From positions 1 through 5,749 of the forward strand of contig JADFDL010000119.1 of NCBI GenBank assembly GCA_018262875.1: a stretch of DNA of 5,749 bases. Direction: 5' to 3'. Origin of the DNA: Rhodocyclaceae bacterium (GTDB lineage Bacteria; Pseudomonadota; Gammaproteobacteria; Burkholderiales; Rhodocyclaceae). Numbering within the stretch: the stretch's first letter is position 1; every line of letters starts with the position of its first letter. The position numbers were made by a program, and so were the translations under genes. This document shows positions 1 to 5,667 of the stretch, piece after piece. The notes below the pieces were generated by a model. That model did not search any database. It was not told the origin of the DNA and was given only the letters and a program-made list of their open reading frames with translations.

Positions 1-1
1 G

Positions 2-433
2 GACTGGATCATCCAGCAAGCCATCGTGCTGCTGGAGAGACGGGTCTTCAAAGCTGGACCGTGCCTCAGCCAACCGGCCGCTGTACGGGACTACCTGCGT
101 CTGAAACTGGTCGCTGAGCCCAATGAGATATTCGCCGCTGTGTTCCTGGACAGCCTGCACCAGGTGCTGGCCTACGAGCCGCTGTTCAGGGGCACGATCA
201 ACGCGACTTCGGTCTATCCGCGTGTCGTCGTGCAGCGTGTGCTGGAGTTGAATGCCGCCGCGGTGGTCTTCGCCCACCAGCATCCTTCGGGCGTCTCCGA
301 GCCGTCCAGCGCGGATCGCATGCTGACCCAGCAACTGCAAGCCGCGCTGGCGCTCATCGATGTGCGGGTACTGGACCACATCATCGTCGGCCAGGGTGCC
401 CCGTTCTCCTTTGCGGAATCCGGCCTGCTGTAG
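2..433 (+). CDS. radC: RadC-family JAB/JAMM-domain protein (5' end outside window)
   Basis: The frame is open from the first complete codon (base 2) to TAG at 431-433. The GTG at 26 is not the likely start, because the codons before it read DWIIQQAI, which fits the helix preceding the LLERR segment in RadC proteins; the true start lies left of the window. Numbering from the GTG codon, the JAMM metal-binding signature is intact: H84-x-H86-P, then S94 and D97 (HxHPx6SxxD), with a candidate catalytic Glu at E51 before LFRGT. Only the C-terminal MPN/JAB domain is visible. The N-terminal helix-hairpin-helix region of chromosomal RadC is probably absent, as is usual for short ICE-borne copies, but the window cannot show this. 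The family is named for DNA repair, yet that role is disputed and its biochemical activity is unsettled; a metalloprotease-like or nuclease-like role is inferred from the fold. A terminator follows it, so it is probably transcribed separately from the next operon. Confidence 0.93.
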   Translation, partial: DWIIQQAIVLLERRVFKAGPCLSQPAAVRDYLRLKLVAEPNEIFAAVFLDSLHQVLAYEPLFRGTINATSVYPRVVVQRVLELNAAAVVFAHQHPSGVSEPSSADRMLTQQLQAALALIDVRVLDHIIVGQGAPFSFAESGLL

Positions 434-458
434 CAATGGCACCGGCTCCTTGATCCAC

Positions 459-482
459 GCGGAGGCTTCGGCCTCCGCTTTT
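459..482 (+). terminator. Rho-independent terminator after the RadC-like gene
   Basis: A perfect 8-bp GC-rich stem (GCGGAGGC at 459-466 paired with GCCTCCGC at 471-478) encloses a TTCG tetraloop (467-470) and is followed directly by TTTT (479-482). It lies 25 bases past the RadC stop codon. UUCG loops closed by C-G are exceptionally stable in RNA. The U-tract is short, but stem and loop are textbook. It separates the upstream gene from the five-gene transfer operon. I see no convincing sigma-70 promoter in the rest of the 434-596 gap: TTGACT at 559 and TTGACA at 572 resemble -35 boxes, but neither has a -10 box at the right distance. Confidence 0.85.
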
Positions 483-583
483 CATTGGCGCAAGACAAGC
501 AGGTATGCGGGCAGTCCGCGATGCGCATTGTTTGTTGGGGCCGCATGGCGTTCGGCGTTTGACTATGGCCCTTGACAACTCTT

Positions 584-588
584 GGGGG
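584..588 (+). promoter_or_regulatory. Ribosome binding site deciding the PFL_4709 start
   Basis: A run of five G (584-588) lies 8 bases before ATG 597. It favours this ATG over the in-frame TTG at 582, which the G-run directly abuts. Confidence 0.55.
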
Positions 589-596
589 CGCTCGAC

Positions 597-1043
597 ATGC
601 CAGCATCTTCATCCAGGTTCGCATCGGGCTGGCGAACCCTTGGCCTGGCCGTTGCGCTGCCGGCTTCCCTGGCCGTGTTCAGCCCGGCCAGCTTCGCCGC
701 CGATGTGGTGATCATCACCGACAGCCGTCACCCGGTCAGGACCATGGGTGGCGAGCAGCTGATCGAGCTGGATGAAGCGCCCCGGATCGAAGCGGAGCTT
801 TCTGCGGCGCTGCCCGCCGATCCCGGACAGGCAACAGCCATCGTGAAGCGCCGGCTGAGCCAGGGGGGCGCTGACCTCCAGCGTCGCATCGCCACCGAAT
901 ACCAGGGCGTTGCCGACGCATGGAGCCTGGGCATCACCACCATTCCGGCTGTCGTGGTGGATCAGCGCTACGTGGTCTATGGCGAGCCTGACGTGGCCCG
1001 CGCCATCGCGCGCATCGAACAGCACCGGAGGGCCGAACCGTGA
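597..1043 (+). CDS. TIGR03757 / PFL_4709-family ICE conjugation protein (DUF1525), exported
   Basis: A 148-aa protein. ATG 597 is chosen over the in-frame TTG at 582 because it has a G-rich ribosome binding site 8 bases upstream. Residues 1-34 form a signal peptide: a basic N-region, a hydrophobic core around 15-28, and likely cleavage after SFA before ADVVIITDS, so the mature protein should be periplasmic. The mature part opens with a beta strand (VVIIT) and has GITTIPAVVVDQRYVVYGE at 112-130, which resembles the cis-proline strand of thioredoxin folds and the C-terminal domain of F-type TrbC. The protein contains no cysteine at all, so it cannot be a thiol redox enzyme; a structural or assembly role is likelier. 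The family is a fixed part of ICE transfer clusters next to the PFL_4710 and PFL_4711 families. Its stop overlaps the next start (GTGA at 1040-1043), pointing to translational coupling. Family assignment is strong; the TrbC/TraW relationship is inference. Confidence 0.9.
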   Translation: MPASSSRFASGWRTLGLAVALPASLAVFSPASFAADVVIITDSRHPVRTMGGEQLIELDEAPRIEAELSAALPADPGQATAIVKRRLSQGGADLQRRIATEYQGVADAWSLGITTIPAVVVDQRYVVYGEPDVARAIARIEQHRRAEP

Positions 1044-1987
1044 TCCGCTCATTCGACCTTCTGCGCCGCATGCGGGCTGCCGTCACCTCCGTGCTGCTGC
1101 TCAGCGCCACGGGCAGCTACGCCCTGAACACGGCGACCATCGTGGGTTCAGTGGCTTCGCCCGATTGCCTGGAGTACCGGGTGGTGGGTATCTGCTACTG
1201 GCTCTACTGCACCTGGACCGGCTGCACGGTGCGCACGTCCGTCAAGGTCAGGCACTACATCCCCGATGCGGTGGTTTCGTCCTACTCGAACACCGGCGAG
1301 AACCCCTGGGTCGAAGTGCGCGCCATGAGCACGCCCAACCCTTCGGCCCAGGCCGGCGGGGACGGCACCACCAATGAAGATCACGAAAACAATCTCGCGA
1401 AGTTCAAGAACGCGGACGTCATCGGCCACCCCGGCGTCGAGGTGTTCAACCAGTTCGTCTCGTCCTCGGGCTATTTCTGCGAGGGCGCAGGCACGGCCTT
1501 CATGCCGTACCTGCTCAGTACGCTGGACACGCCGGCCTGGCGCTACAACGTACCGGAGATGGTGTACCCGGAGGCATTGATCCCGGGCATGCGCGAGGTC
1601 GGCGCGCGCTCGACCCTGAACCTCTGGGGCAACGTCTATCCGCGCGGCGGCTTCCTGCACCAGACGGACGACCACAAGGCCGGTGCCGTGGTGGCCCAAC
1701 GGGCCGGCGATGTGGTCACGCGCCGCGGGCAGATCCACGTCTATCAGCCGCTGCTCGCCAACTCCCGCGATGGCTACTGGCCGGCCGGCGCGCTGATGGA
1801 GGGCGATGCCTCGACCGGCAAGTGGCAGGAACTCACGCCCGTCCTGTCCTCGTCCTGCACGGTCTTCCCGCGCAACGGCTTCCTGACACAGGCCCAACAA
1901 GGCGACTACGCCTGGGCGTTGTGGCGGCCCTATGCGTGCTGCGAACGCCGGGGCCAGGTGTTCCTCGGCAGCGTCGATTTCTATTGA
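1040..1987 (+). CDS. TIGR03756 / PFL_4710-family ICE conjugation protein, TraU-like
   Basis: A 315-aa protein starting at GTG 1040, with GGAGGG at 1027-1032 seven bases upstream and a 4-base overlap with the preceding gene. Residues 1-28 look like a signal peptide (basic RRMRAA, hydrophobic SVLLLSATG, cleavage after SYA). The mature part has eight cysteines: C43, C52, C57 and C62 in an N-terminal cluster (PDCLEY, GICYWLYCTW, GCTVRT), then C147, C273 and a C300-C301 pair near the end. The cysteine-rich start, the HYIPDAVV segment, WGNVYPRGGF at 196-205 and the terminal ALWRPYACC are features I associate with the TraU family, periplasmic proteins needed for DNA transfer in F-like systems. Folding probably needs disulfide bonds and therefore a Dsb-type helper. 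It is followed after 10 bases by the PFL_4711 gene. Family assignment is confident; functional equivalence to F TraU is inference. Confidence 0.92.
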   Translation: MIRSFDLLRRMRAAVTSVLLLSATGSYALNTATIVGSVASPDCLEYRVVGICYWLYCTWTGCTVRTSVKVRHYIPDAVVSSYSNTGENPWVEVRAMSTPNPSAQAGGDGTTNEDHENNLAKFKNADVIGHPGVEVFNQFVSSSGYFCEGAGTAFMPYLLSTLDTPAWRYNVPEMVYPEALIPGMREVGARSTLNLWGNVYPRGGFLHQTDDHKAGAVVAQRAGDVVTRRGQIHVYQPLLANSRDGYWPAGALMEGDASTGKWQELTPVLSSSCTVFPRNGFLTQAQQGDYAWALWRPYACCERRGQVFLGSVDFY

Positions 1988-1990
1988 GGG
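1986..1990 (+). promoter_or_regulatory. Ribosome binding site deciding the PFL_4711 start
   Basis: GAGGG overlaps the TGA stop of the TraU-like gene and sits 7 bases before ATG 1998. It supports that start over the in-frame ATG at 1932, which lies inside the preceding gene, and makes translational coupling likely. Confidence 0.6.
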
Positions 1991-1997
1991 TACGGCG

Positions 1998-3392
1998 ATG
2001 AAGCGTCCTGAACTGATGAACCCATCCGCCAAGGTTCGCCGCCCGCTGCGCCCCACGGCGCTAGCCGGCGCGCTCGCCCTGGTCTGTGGCCTCGCGTGGG
2101 CGCAGGCCGGCTTCCAGACCAGCGGCCCCGTCATCGGCGATGAGGTCATGTACTCGATCGGCGGTGGCAGTGCGGTGTCCATGGGCCGCGCCGCTGGCAT
2201 GCGTTCGATCGGGGTCGGCCTGGGTTGGAACAGCAACCTCATCTGCGGCGACATGAGCATCCAGACCACGCTGCGCAATCAGCTCAATGGGATCACGAAT
2301 GGGTTCCAGCAGATCATGAGCAACGTGATCCAGAGCGCGACCAGTGCCGTGGCATCGCTGCCGGCGCTGATCATCCAGCGTGCCGATCCGGGGCTGTACA
2401 ACCTGCTGACCAATGGTGTGCTGCAGGCGAGGCTGGATTTCGACCGCTCCAAGCTGACGTGTCGCGCGATGGCCGAGAAGATGGCCGAGACGGCGGGCGG
2501 CCAGCTCGGATGGAGCCAGATGGCGGAAGGCATGGCGCTGCGCGATGCGGTGTCGAGCACGGATGCCGTATCGGCGATCGAGCAGGCCGAGACGCGCCGC
2601 GGCAACGACGGCGTGCCCTGGGTGGGCGGCAGCAATGCCGGCGGCGCGGGCCAGTCGGCCATCCGGGTGGTCGGTGACGTGACGCGGGCGGGCTACAACC
2701 TGGTCAACGGGCGCAGCGTGACTGACACGTCCTCCATCGCGCCCGCCAGTTGCGCGAGCCTGTCCTGCCAGACCTGGACGTCGCCGCAGCAGGCGACCGA
2801 ATGGGCGACGCGGGTTCTCGGGGAACAGGTACAGCGCACGTGTGATTCCTGCACCAAGACCGAGACCGTGCCTGGCGTCGGGCTGACGCCGCTGATCCAG
2901 GAGGAGTACGAGACCAAGCTGGAGGCCTTGCAGGAACTGGTCTCTGGGACGCGCAACACGACGTTCGAGAACCTGCATGCAGCCGGCAGCACCTCGCTGC
3001 CCATTACACGCGGCGTCATCGAGGCGCTGCGCGACGAGCCAGACCAAGACCTGCTGGCGCGACGTCTCGCGTCCGAGGTCGCGTTGTCGTCCGTGCTGGA
3101 GAAGGCATTGCTGCTCCAGCGGACCCTGCTGACCGGCAAGAAGGAACCCAACGTGGCGGCCAACCAGTTGGCGGTCGAGGCCGTGAACCACGAGAGCGAC
3201 ACGCTCGATCAGGAGATCCGCAACCTCAAGACCGAACTTGAACTGCGGCGCGAACTGGCGAACAACTCGCCCATGGCCATCATCCAGCGCCACGGGACGC
3301 GCGCGGCCGGCTCGCGCGGCATCTACGAAGGCGACCCGGTGCCCGACCGCCTCGATCGGTTGCAGCGGGGCAACCCGGGAGGCACGCCATGA
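1998..3392 (+). CDS. TIGR03755 / PFL_4711-family ICE conjugation protein, possibly TraH-like
   Basis: A 464-aa protein. The frame is open back to an ATG at 1932, but that start would overlap the preceding gene by 56 bases and add an N-terminus unlike a signal peptide. ATG 1998 has GAGGG seven bases upstream and gives a good export signal: basic KVRRPLRP, hydrophobic ALAGALALVCGLAWA, cleavage near residues 35-37. Visible parts are a glycine-rich stretch (residues 55-58), GWNSNLICGDMS at 76-87, QQIMSNV at 104-110, LPALIIQ at 121-127, paired cysteines C252/C257 and C282/C285, and a charged probable coiled coil at about 395-422. C83 and C155 are the other mature cysteines. Size, export, the CG motif followed by IMSN, and position before a TraG gene all resemble F-type TraH, a protein of pilus assembly and mating-pair stabilisation; that link is inference. 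The stop overlaps the next start as ATGA (3389-3392). Confidence 0.9.
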   Translation: MKRPELMNPSAKVRRPLRPTALAGALALVCGLAWAQAGFQTSGPVIGDEVMYSIGGGSAVSMGRAAGMRSIGVGLGWNSNLICGDMSIQTTLRNQLNGITNGFQQIMSNVIQSATSAVASLPALIIQRADPGLYNLLTNGVLQARLDFDRSKLTCRAMAEKMAETAGGQLGWSQMAEGMALRDAVSSTDAVSAIEQAETRRGNDGVPWVGGSNAGGAGQSAIRVVGDVTRAGYNLVNGRSVTDTSSIAPASCASLSCQTWTSPQQATEWATRVLGEQVQRTCDSCTKTETVPGVGLTPLIQEEYETKLEALQELVSGTRNTTFENLHAAGSTSLPITRGVIEALRDEPDQDLLARRLASEVALSSVLEKALLLQRTLLTGKKEPNVAANQLAVEAVNHESDTLDQEIRNLKTELELRRELANNSPMAIIQRHGTRAAGSRGIYEGDPVPDRLDRLQRGNPGGTP

Positions 3393-3736
3393 ACGCGGCC
3401 TGGCTGCGCCCGCGCTGGCTTTTCAGCCGGCGCGCGGCAAAGGCGCTGCTCCTGGCGGTGGTCATCATCGCCGCGGCCGTGGGCGCCAATCTCGTCGGCA
3501 TCTACCTCGTCGGCAGCGTTGCCGGCTGGGAGCGGTGGCTGGCTGCCAGCGCGGGCTACTTCCTGGTGTGGCGGCTGTGCCTGTACGGCGCGACGGTCTA
3601 TGGCTGGGTCTGGATGCGCCGCCGGCTGCTGGCCCGCGAGGAAGACGCGCAAGCGCGGCGACGCCTGGTGCGCAGCGAGATCGCCGGCGTCGTCGCCATC
3701 GTGGCGCTGGAAGCCAGCCTGCTGATGCAGAGCTGA
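3389..3736 (+). CDS. Small inner-membrane protein of the ICE transfer operon, function unknown
   Basis: A 115-aa protein. ATG 3389 has GGGAGG at 3377-3382 six bases upstream and overlaps the preceding stop by 4 bases. I recognise it only as the small hypothetical protein that usually sits between the PFL_4711 and TraG genes in these elements. It begins with a basic stretch (RPRWLFSRRAAK, residues 7-18), then a strongly hydrophobic segment at about 19-43 and a second at about 51-75 rich in aromatic residues. A highly charged stretch follows (RRRLLAREEDAQARRRLVRSE, residues 77-97, in part), then a weaker hydrophobic helix at about 98-113. The positive-inside rule suggests both ends of the TM1-TM2 hairpin face the cytoplasm. 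No catalytic motif is visible. Tight packing on both sides argues that it works with the transfer apparatus, perhaps as a partner of the TraG-like membrane protein; that is inference. Confidence 0.85.
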   Translation: MNAAWLRPRWLFSRRAAKALLLAVVIIAAAVGANLVGIYLVGSVAGWERWLAASAGYFLVWRLCLYGATVYGWVWMRRRLLAREEDAQARRRLVRSEIAGVVAIVALEASLLMQS

Positions 3737-3751
3737 AGAGGGAGCCGCGCC

Positions 3752-5275
3752 ATGACGCTTTTTACGACCGACTACCTGGAGTACTACCTGACGCTGGTGT
3801 CCTGGATCGTCAACAACGGCATCTGGGCGGTGCTGGTGTCGAGCGGAGTATTCGCGCTGCCGTTCGTCGCCATCATCGTGCAGGAGTGGTTGAAGGCCCG
3901 TGCGGAAGGTGCCGACGAAGGCAACAAGGGCGTGCTCTCGGCTGCGCGCATCGAGAACCGGGTCTTCGTCGCCATCGTGGTGGTGATGTTCGCTGGCATC
4001 CCGTTCATCGACGTGGACCTCAACACCATCCAGTACGACAGCTCGCGCTCGGCCCAGTGCCAGGTCAGCGTGCCGCAGCCCACGGATACCGGCTGGTCGC
4101 AGTCCTTCAGCACCATCAACAACCAGTCGGCGAAGGTGCCGGTCTGGTGGGCTTTCATGCACGCGCTCTCGCGCGCCGTCACGAGCGCCTCGGTGGCGGC
4201 GATCCCATGCGGCACGGACCTGCGGCAGATGCGCATGGAGATCGACGCGACCCGCATTGACGACCCGGTACTGGCTCAGGAAGTAGCGGATTTCTCGCGG
4301 GATTGCTATGGGCCTGCGCGGGCCAAATTGTTCATGCAGCGCCCTCAGCTTGATGAGCAGCAGATGCACGACGTGACCTGGATAGGGTCGAGGTTTTTCA
4401 CGGGCACGGGCGGCTACTACGACACCTACCGCTCAAGCACGCCGCGCGACGACTGGCCCTACGACAGCACCCGCGATGCGGGGCTTGCACAGGTGGGCAG
4501 CGGTGGCGGCTACCCGACCTGCAGGCAGTGGTGGGCCGATGGCGGCAATGGCCTGCGGGCACGCCTGCTGGGACAGGTGGACCCGAACCTGTTGAATCGC
4601 CTGGCAGGCTGGGCCGGGTTCCTGAGCAGGGCCGAGGTGGACGACTCGGTGATCCGCGCCATCGCGTCACCGCGGCAACAGAAATTGAACCAGGGTAGCG
4701 TCTATACGGACTATGGCGGCCAGATCGACAAGACCTTGCCGAACATCGTGACGCGGGCCACGGGAGACGTTGGGATGGCCGTCGGCGCGATTGCCGCGTT
4801 TCCCGCCATGGACGTCGTGAGACAGTCTCTGCCCATGGTCCTCGCCTTGCTCAAGATGGCGCTGGTCATCTGCATCCCGCTTGTGCTGGTCGTAGGCACC
4901 TACGATCTGAAGACGGTCGTTACCGTCAGCGTCGTGCAGTTCGCGCTCTTCTTCACGGACTTCTGGTTTCAGCTTGCGCGCTGGATCGATTCGACGATCC
5001 TGGATGCGCTCTATGGCTGGGGGTTCGGCTGGAATCGGCCGCACACCAACTTCGACCCGCTGGTGGGGCTGAACAACGCCTTCGGAGACATGCTCCTGAT
5101 GTTTGTCACGGGCACGATGTTCATCGTACTGCCTACGTTCTGGATCATGGCCTTGGCTTGGGCGGGCGTTCGTGCCGGCAACGTGTTGCAAGGCCTCGCA
5201 GGAGCCACCGGAGATGCCAAGGCTGCTGGCGGAAGGGGAGGAAGCATTGCGATCAATGCAGTGTCGAAGAAGTGA
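3752..5275 (+). CDS. traG: TraG N-terminal-domain conjugal transfer protein (inner membrane)
   Basis: A 507-aa polytopic membrane protein. ATG 3752 follows GAGGGAG (3738-3744) with a 7-base spacer and lies 15 bases after the previous stop. Hydrophobic segments lie at about residues 20-44, 70-88, 361-381, 388-408 and 447-472. Between the second and third is a large, probably periplasmic region (about 90-335) with four cysteines (C103, C153, C185, C257) and aromatic-rich patches such as GGYYDTYRSS. The arrangement of an N-terminal membrane pair, a long loop and a C-terminal membrane cluster is that of the TraG_N family. F-plasmid TraG is nearly twice as long; its additional C-terminal periplasmic domain, linked to mating-pair stabilisation and entry exclusion, is missing here, as is usual for this ICE class. 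The protein ends in a glycine/alanine-rich tail (GLAGATGDAKAAGGRGG). It is the last gene of the operon and is distinct from the VirD4-type coupling proteins also called TraG. Confidence 0.92.
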   Translation: MTLFTTDYLEYYLTLVSWIVNNGIWAVLVSSGVFALPFVAIIVQEWLKARAEGADEGNKGVLSAARIENRVFVAIVVVMFAGIPFIDVDLNTIQYDSSRSAQCQVSVPQPTDTGWSQSFSTINNQSAKVPVWWAFMHALSRAVTSASVAAIPCGTDLRQMRMEIDATRIDDPVLAQEVADFSRDCYGPARAKLFMQRPQLDEQQMHDVTWIGSRFFTGTGGYYDTYRSSTPRDDWPYDSTRDAGLAQVGSGGGYPTCRQWWADGGNGLRARLLGQVDPNLLNRLAGWAGFLSRAEVDDSVIRAIASPRQQKLNQGSVYTDYGGQIDKTLPNIVTRATGDVGMAVGAIAAFPAMDVVRQSLPMVLALLKMALVICIPLVLVVGTYDLKTVVTVSVVQFALFFTDFWFQLARWIDSTILDALYGWGFGWNRPHTNFDPLVGLNNAFGDMLLMFVTGTMFIVLPTFWIMALAWAGVRAGNVLQGLAGATGDAKAAGGRGGSIAINAVSKK

Positions 5276-5281
5276 TCGCTG

Positions 5282-5641
5282 CTAGTCGTCCTCGACATGA
5301 GGATCAATGCGGAAACCGTCGTAGGTGTATAGGCCGAATCCTGCTGGTCCGTTTCGCCACTCTGGCTCGGGCAACTCCTCGCCCAAGTCGGTGTTGCGGG
5401 CCATCCAGGCAACCACCATGACGCACACCATCACCAGGGCCAGCCAGAAGGTGGTGTACAGCAGCACCCCGAGCGCAGCCAGCTTAACCATCCACACGAG
5501 CGCGGTGGCTCCAGCCGTCGGCATGCCCTTGGAAACCAACCAGTTCGACGCCCGCCGTTCACAGCGCGCGTAGGCACGCCATCCGCGGCCAAAGGCGCGG
5601 CCGAGGCGTTCTGCGGTGCTGGTGCGAGTCGTGGTGTTCAT
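5282..5641 (-). CDS. DUF3742-family membrane protein
   Basis: A 119-aa protein read from ATG (complement of 5639-5641) to TAG (complement of 5282-5284). AGGAGA on the minus strand (complement of 5647-5652) lies 5 bases before the ATG, which supports the start. The N-terminal 40 residues are basic and polar (RLGRAFGRGWRAYARCERR), followed by a long hydrophobic stretch at about 43-80 that could be one long or two short transmembrane helices. The C-terminal tail is acidic and ends in FGLYTYDGFRIDPHVEDD (residues 102-119). The basic N-terminus should stay in the cytoplasm. I recognise the family as the opposite-strand gene that habitually follows TraG in ICEs of this class. Its function is unknown; synteny suggests a link to transfer or to the relaxase module beyond it. 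It converges on the TraG gene with 6 bases between stops and no obvious hairpin between them. Confidence 0.88.
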   Translation of the reverse strand: MNTTTRTSTAERLGRAFGRGWRAYARCERRASNWLVSKGMPTAGATALVWMVKLAALGVLLYTTFWLALVMVCVMVVAWMARNTDLGEELPEPEWRNGPAGFGLYTYDGFRIDPHVEDD

Positions 5642-5646
5642 GGTCG

Positions 5647-5652
5647 TCTCCT
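5647..5652 (-). promoter_or_regulatory. Ribosome binding site of the DUF3742 gene
   Basis: The minus strand reads AGGAGA, 5 bases before the ATG whose first base is 5641. It is a near-consensus Shine-Dalgarno sequence and fixes the start. Confidence 0.65.
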
Positions 5653-5667
5653 ACTGCTGAGGGATGC

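Noticed and set aside
26..28. GTG as the RadC start codon
   Set aside because: The frame is open to the window edge and the codons before the GTG encode a plausible family-like helix, so the gene continues to the left.
559..577. TTGACT (559) and TTGACA (572) as -35 promoter boxes
   Set aside because: The sequence 16-18 bases downstream of each has no TATAAT-like hexamer, and for the second it falls at the start codon and into the gene.
1932..1997. Upstream ATG as the start of the PFL_4711 gene
   Set aside because: It lies inside the preceding gene, has no good ribosome binding site and would bury the signal peptide behind 22 extra residues; ATG 1998 has GAGGG at proper spacing.
1148..2278. 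376-codon open frame on the minus strand
   Set aside because: It lies opposite the TraU-like and PFL_4711 genes. Its translation is a low-complexity Arg/Ala/Pro/His-rich sequence without recognisable domains, as expected from the antisense frame of GC-rich coding DNA.
2061..3293. 410-codon open frame on the minus strand
   Set aside because: It is antisense to the PFL_4711 gene and rich in Arg, Gly, His and Gln, with no domain, and it contradicts the strong operon organisation on the plus strand.
3238..4260. 340-codon plus-strand frame in another phase
   Set aside because: It runs across three well-supported genes in a different frame and gives an Arg/Ala/Gly/His-rich translation with no domain.
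3323..4369. 348-codon open frame on the minus strand
   Set aside because: It covers the 115-aa gene and the start of the TraG-like gene on the opposite strand, crosses the gene boundaries and has biased antisense-like composition.
5011..5412. 133-codon minus-strand frame across the TraG/DUF3742 junction
   Set aside because: It overlaps the 3' ends of both supported genes out of frame and has a proline/serine/threonine-rich translation without a recognisable family.
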